A DNA stretch of 54,464 nt from JBDTSW01 sp051004675 (GTDB lineage: Bacteria > Actinomycetota > Thermoleophilia > Solirubrobacterales > 70-9): assembly GCA_051004675.1 (NCBI GenBank), contig JBPCKC010000052.1, forward strand, positions 1 through 54,464, written 5' to 3'. Positions within the stretch are counted from its first letter, which is position 1, and the number at the start of each line of letters is the position of its first letter. The position numbers and the translations under genes were made by a program. The notes beneath the pieces are model-generated. The model was given only the letters and a program-made list of their open reading frames with translations. It did not search any database and was not told where the DNA came from. Shown one piece after another: positions 53,367 to 54,464 of this stretch.

Positions 53367-53404
53367 ACGCTACCTGGATCTGGCCACTTGTCGAGATCCA
53401 GATC
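53367..53404. promoter_or_regulatory. inverted repeat and possible promoter in the divergent region
   Basis: GATCTGG (53377-53383) and CCAGATC (53398-53404) form an inverted repeat, with a second overlapping pair GGATCT/AGATCC. A weak leftward promoter, TCGACA (53394-53389) and TAGCGT (53372-53367), overlaps it. The 223-bp gap 53303-53525 holds no gene; this is a candidate site for the GabR-type regulator. Confidence 0.4.
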
Positions 53405-53525
53405 GGGCAAGAGCGAGGGGGCCAGTGCGCCGGCACCTTGGCAGCGCACAGCGCCAGCGTGCCGTAGGCTCCCCGAGCACCCCGAGGTGCGCCAGCCAAG
53501 AATCAGCGAACGCGGCGGGGTCCAC

Positions 53526-54464
53526 TTGACGTTCACCCCACTCGGGCTCGACCCTACGTCCGACGAGCCGCTCTACCGGCAGCTCCGGCGCGCGCTCGAG
53601 CACTCGATCGTCGCCGGGCTGCTCGACCGCTCGCGCCCGCTGCCGTCCTCGCGCGAGCTCTCGCGCGAGCTAGCGCTCTCGCGCAATACGGTCAATCTCG
53701 CCTATCAGGAGCTGATCGCCGAGGGCTTCGTCGAGAGCCGCCCGCGCAGCGGCCTGTTCGTGAACCTCGAGTTGCGCGAGGCGCTCGCCCACGAGCGCCC
53801 GGAGCGCGAGGCGCTCGGGCGCTACGACTGGAGCGCCCGCCTCGGCGCTGCCGAGCGCGACGGCCTGCCGCAGATCGAGAAGCCCGCGCGCTGGTACGAC
53901 AGCCCCTACCCGTTCGTAGGCGGCCACGTCGACGTCTGGACCTTCCCGTCGCGCGCCTGGCTGCGCGCCCTGCGCGAGGCGCTGTACTTCCCCCACGTCT
54001 ACCACTCGCTCCAGGACAGCCAGTCCGCCGATGATCCGCTGCTGGTGGAGATGGTGTGCCGCCACATCCTCCCCGGCCGCGGCATTGCGGCGACATCCGA
54101 CCAGGTGCTGATCACGCTCGGGTCGCAGCACGGCCTTCACCTCGTCGCCGAGCTGCTCGTCTCGGCGGGGGCACGCGTCGCCGTCGAGGAGCCGGGCTAT
54201 CCCGACGCCTGGCACGTCTTCAGGCGCGCCGGAGCCGAGCTCGTGGCGGTGCCGGTCGACGGCTCCGGGATCGTGCCGGACGCCGGGCTCGAGTCGAGCG
54301 AGCTGCTCTACGTGACCCCGAGCCACCAATACCCGACCAACGTCACGCTCAGCGCGGCCCGTAGCAAGCAGCGCCGCGCAAGCAACCGGCGCACCGACCT
54401 GGTCGTGGTCGAGGACGACTACGACAGCGAGTTCCGCTACCAGGGACGACCGAGCCCGAGCCTG
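53526..54464 (+). CDS. MocR/GabR-type regulator (GntR HTH + aminotransferase fold), 5' part
   Basis: 313 residues in the window, open to the right edge. An N-terminal GntR winged helix (EPLYRQLRRALEHSIVAG, then SRELSRELALSRNTVNLAYQ) is followed by a class I aminotransferase domain (SQHGLHLVAELLV, VEEPGYPD, YVTPSHQYPT, VVEDDYDSEF). GabR of Bacillus, of the same family, activates GABA transaminase and SSADH genes in response to PLP and GABA. Start is unsure: TTG 53526 (MTFTPLGLDP) or GTG 53487. It is divergent from an aminotransferase/semialdehyde dehydrogenase operon, its probable target. Confidence 0.9.
   Translation, partial: MTFTPLGLDPTSDEPLYRQLRRALEHSIVAGLLDRSRPLPSSRELSRELALSRNTVNLAYQELIAEGFVESRPRSGLFVNLELREALAHERPEREALGRYDWSARLGAAERDGLPQIEKPARWYDSPYPFVGGHVDVWTFPSRAWLRALREALYFPHVYHSLQDSQSADDPLLVEMVCRHILPGRGIAATSDQVLITLGSQHGLHLVAELLVSAGARVAVEEPGYPDAWHVFRRAGAELVAVPVDGSGIVPDAGLESSELLYVTPSHQYPTNVTLSAARSKQRRASNRRTDLVVVEDDYDSEFRYQGRPSPSL

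Overview
The window is 54.5 kb of high-GC, gene-dense bacterial chromosome. There is no transposase, integrase, phage gene, tRNA, rRNA or CRISPR array. GTG and TTG starts are frequent, many genes overlap by ATGA or GTGA, and many starts have a TANNNT box 6-8 nt upstream instead of a Shine-Dalgarno sequence (leaderless transcripts). Gene content (fused 2-oxoglutarate dehydrogenase, decaprenyl-phosphate phosphoribosyltransferase, many acyl-CoA dehydrogenases and SDRs, CSLREA beta-helix proteins, tandem ferritin-like proteins) suggests an Actinomycetota member, plausibly class Thermoleophilia. That placement is inference.

Layout. 1-3.5 kb: assimilatory sulfate operon (sulfite reductase end, cysH, sat, cysC). 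3.5-9.4 kb: membrane guanylate/adenylate cyclase, two Tat/lipoprotein ferritin-like genes, GNAT, PHP phosphoesterase, Rrf2 regulator and a TauE/SafE exporter. 9.4-12.4 kb: acyl-CoA dehydrogenase, APH-type kinase and HAD protein, the three modules that are fused in human ACAD10. 12.4-18.5 kb: two membrane proteins around a large palindrome, DEAD-box helicase, quinone oxidoreductase, PfkB kinase. 18.5-23.5 kb: citrate synthase, two CSLREA beta-helix proteins, two small unknown genes. 23.5-27.6 kb: UbiA-type phosphoribosyltransferase with a pair of acyl-CoA dehydrogenases, glycerate kinase. 27.7-32.5 kb: operon of two-domain fatty acyl-CoA reductase, SDR and alkyl-DHAP synthase homologue, a candidate ether-lipid pathway. 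33-37.5 kb: a 1464-residue E2-E1 2-oxoglutarate dehydrogenase with two lipoyl domains of its own. 37.6-43.7 kb: DUF3817, winged-helix protein, candidate structured RNA, unknown protein, aconitase. 43.7-46.5 kb: SDR, glutaredoxin-like protein, c-di-AMP riboswitch with a secreted NlpC/P60-like protein, a short palindromic repeat cluster and a deleted thioesterase pseudogene. 46.6-54.5 kb: a five-gene leftward operon (class III aminotransferase, PucR regulator, saccharopine-dehydrogenase-like protein, alanine dehydrogenase, semialdehyde dehydrogenase) divergent from a truncated MocR/GabR-type regulator, probably omega-amino-acid (GABA-like) catabolism feeding succinate into the TCA cycle, whose citrate synthase, aconitase and 2-oxoglutarate dehydrogenase are also in the window.

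Most interesting leads: the unassigned structured RNA gene at 39.1-39.3 kb, the split ACAD10-like cluster, the fatty-alcohol/ether-lipid operon with its non-AUG start, the lipoylated E2-E1 fusion, and a 27-bp-periodic palindromic repeat that has entered a coding sequence.
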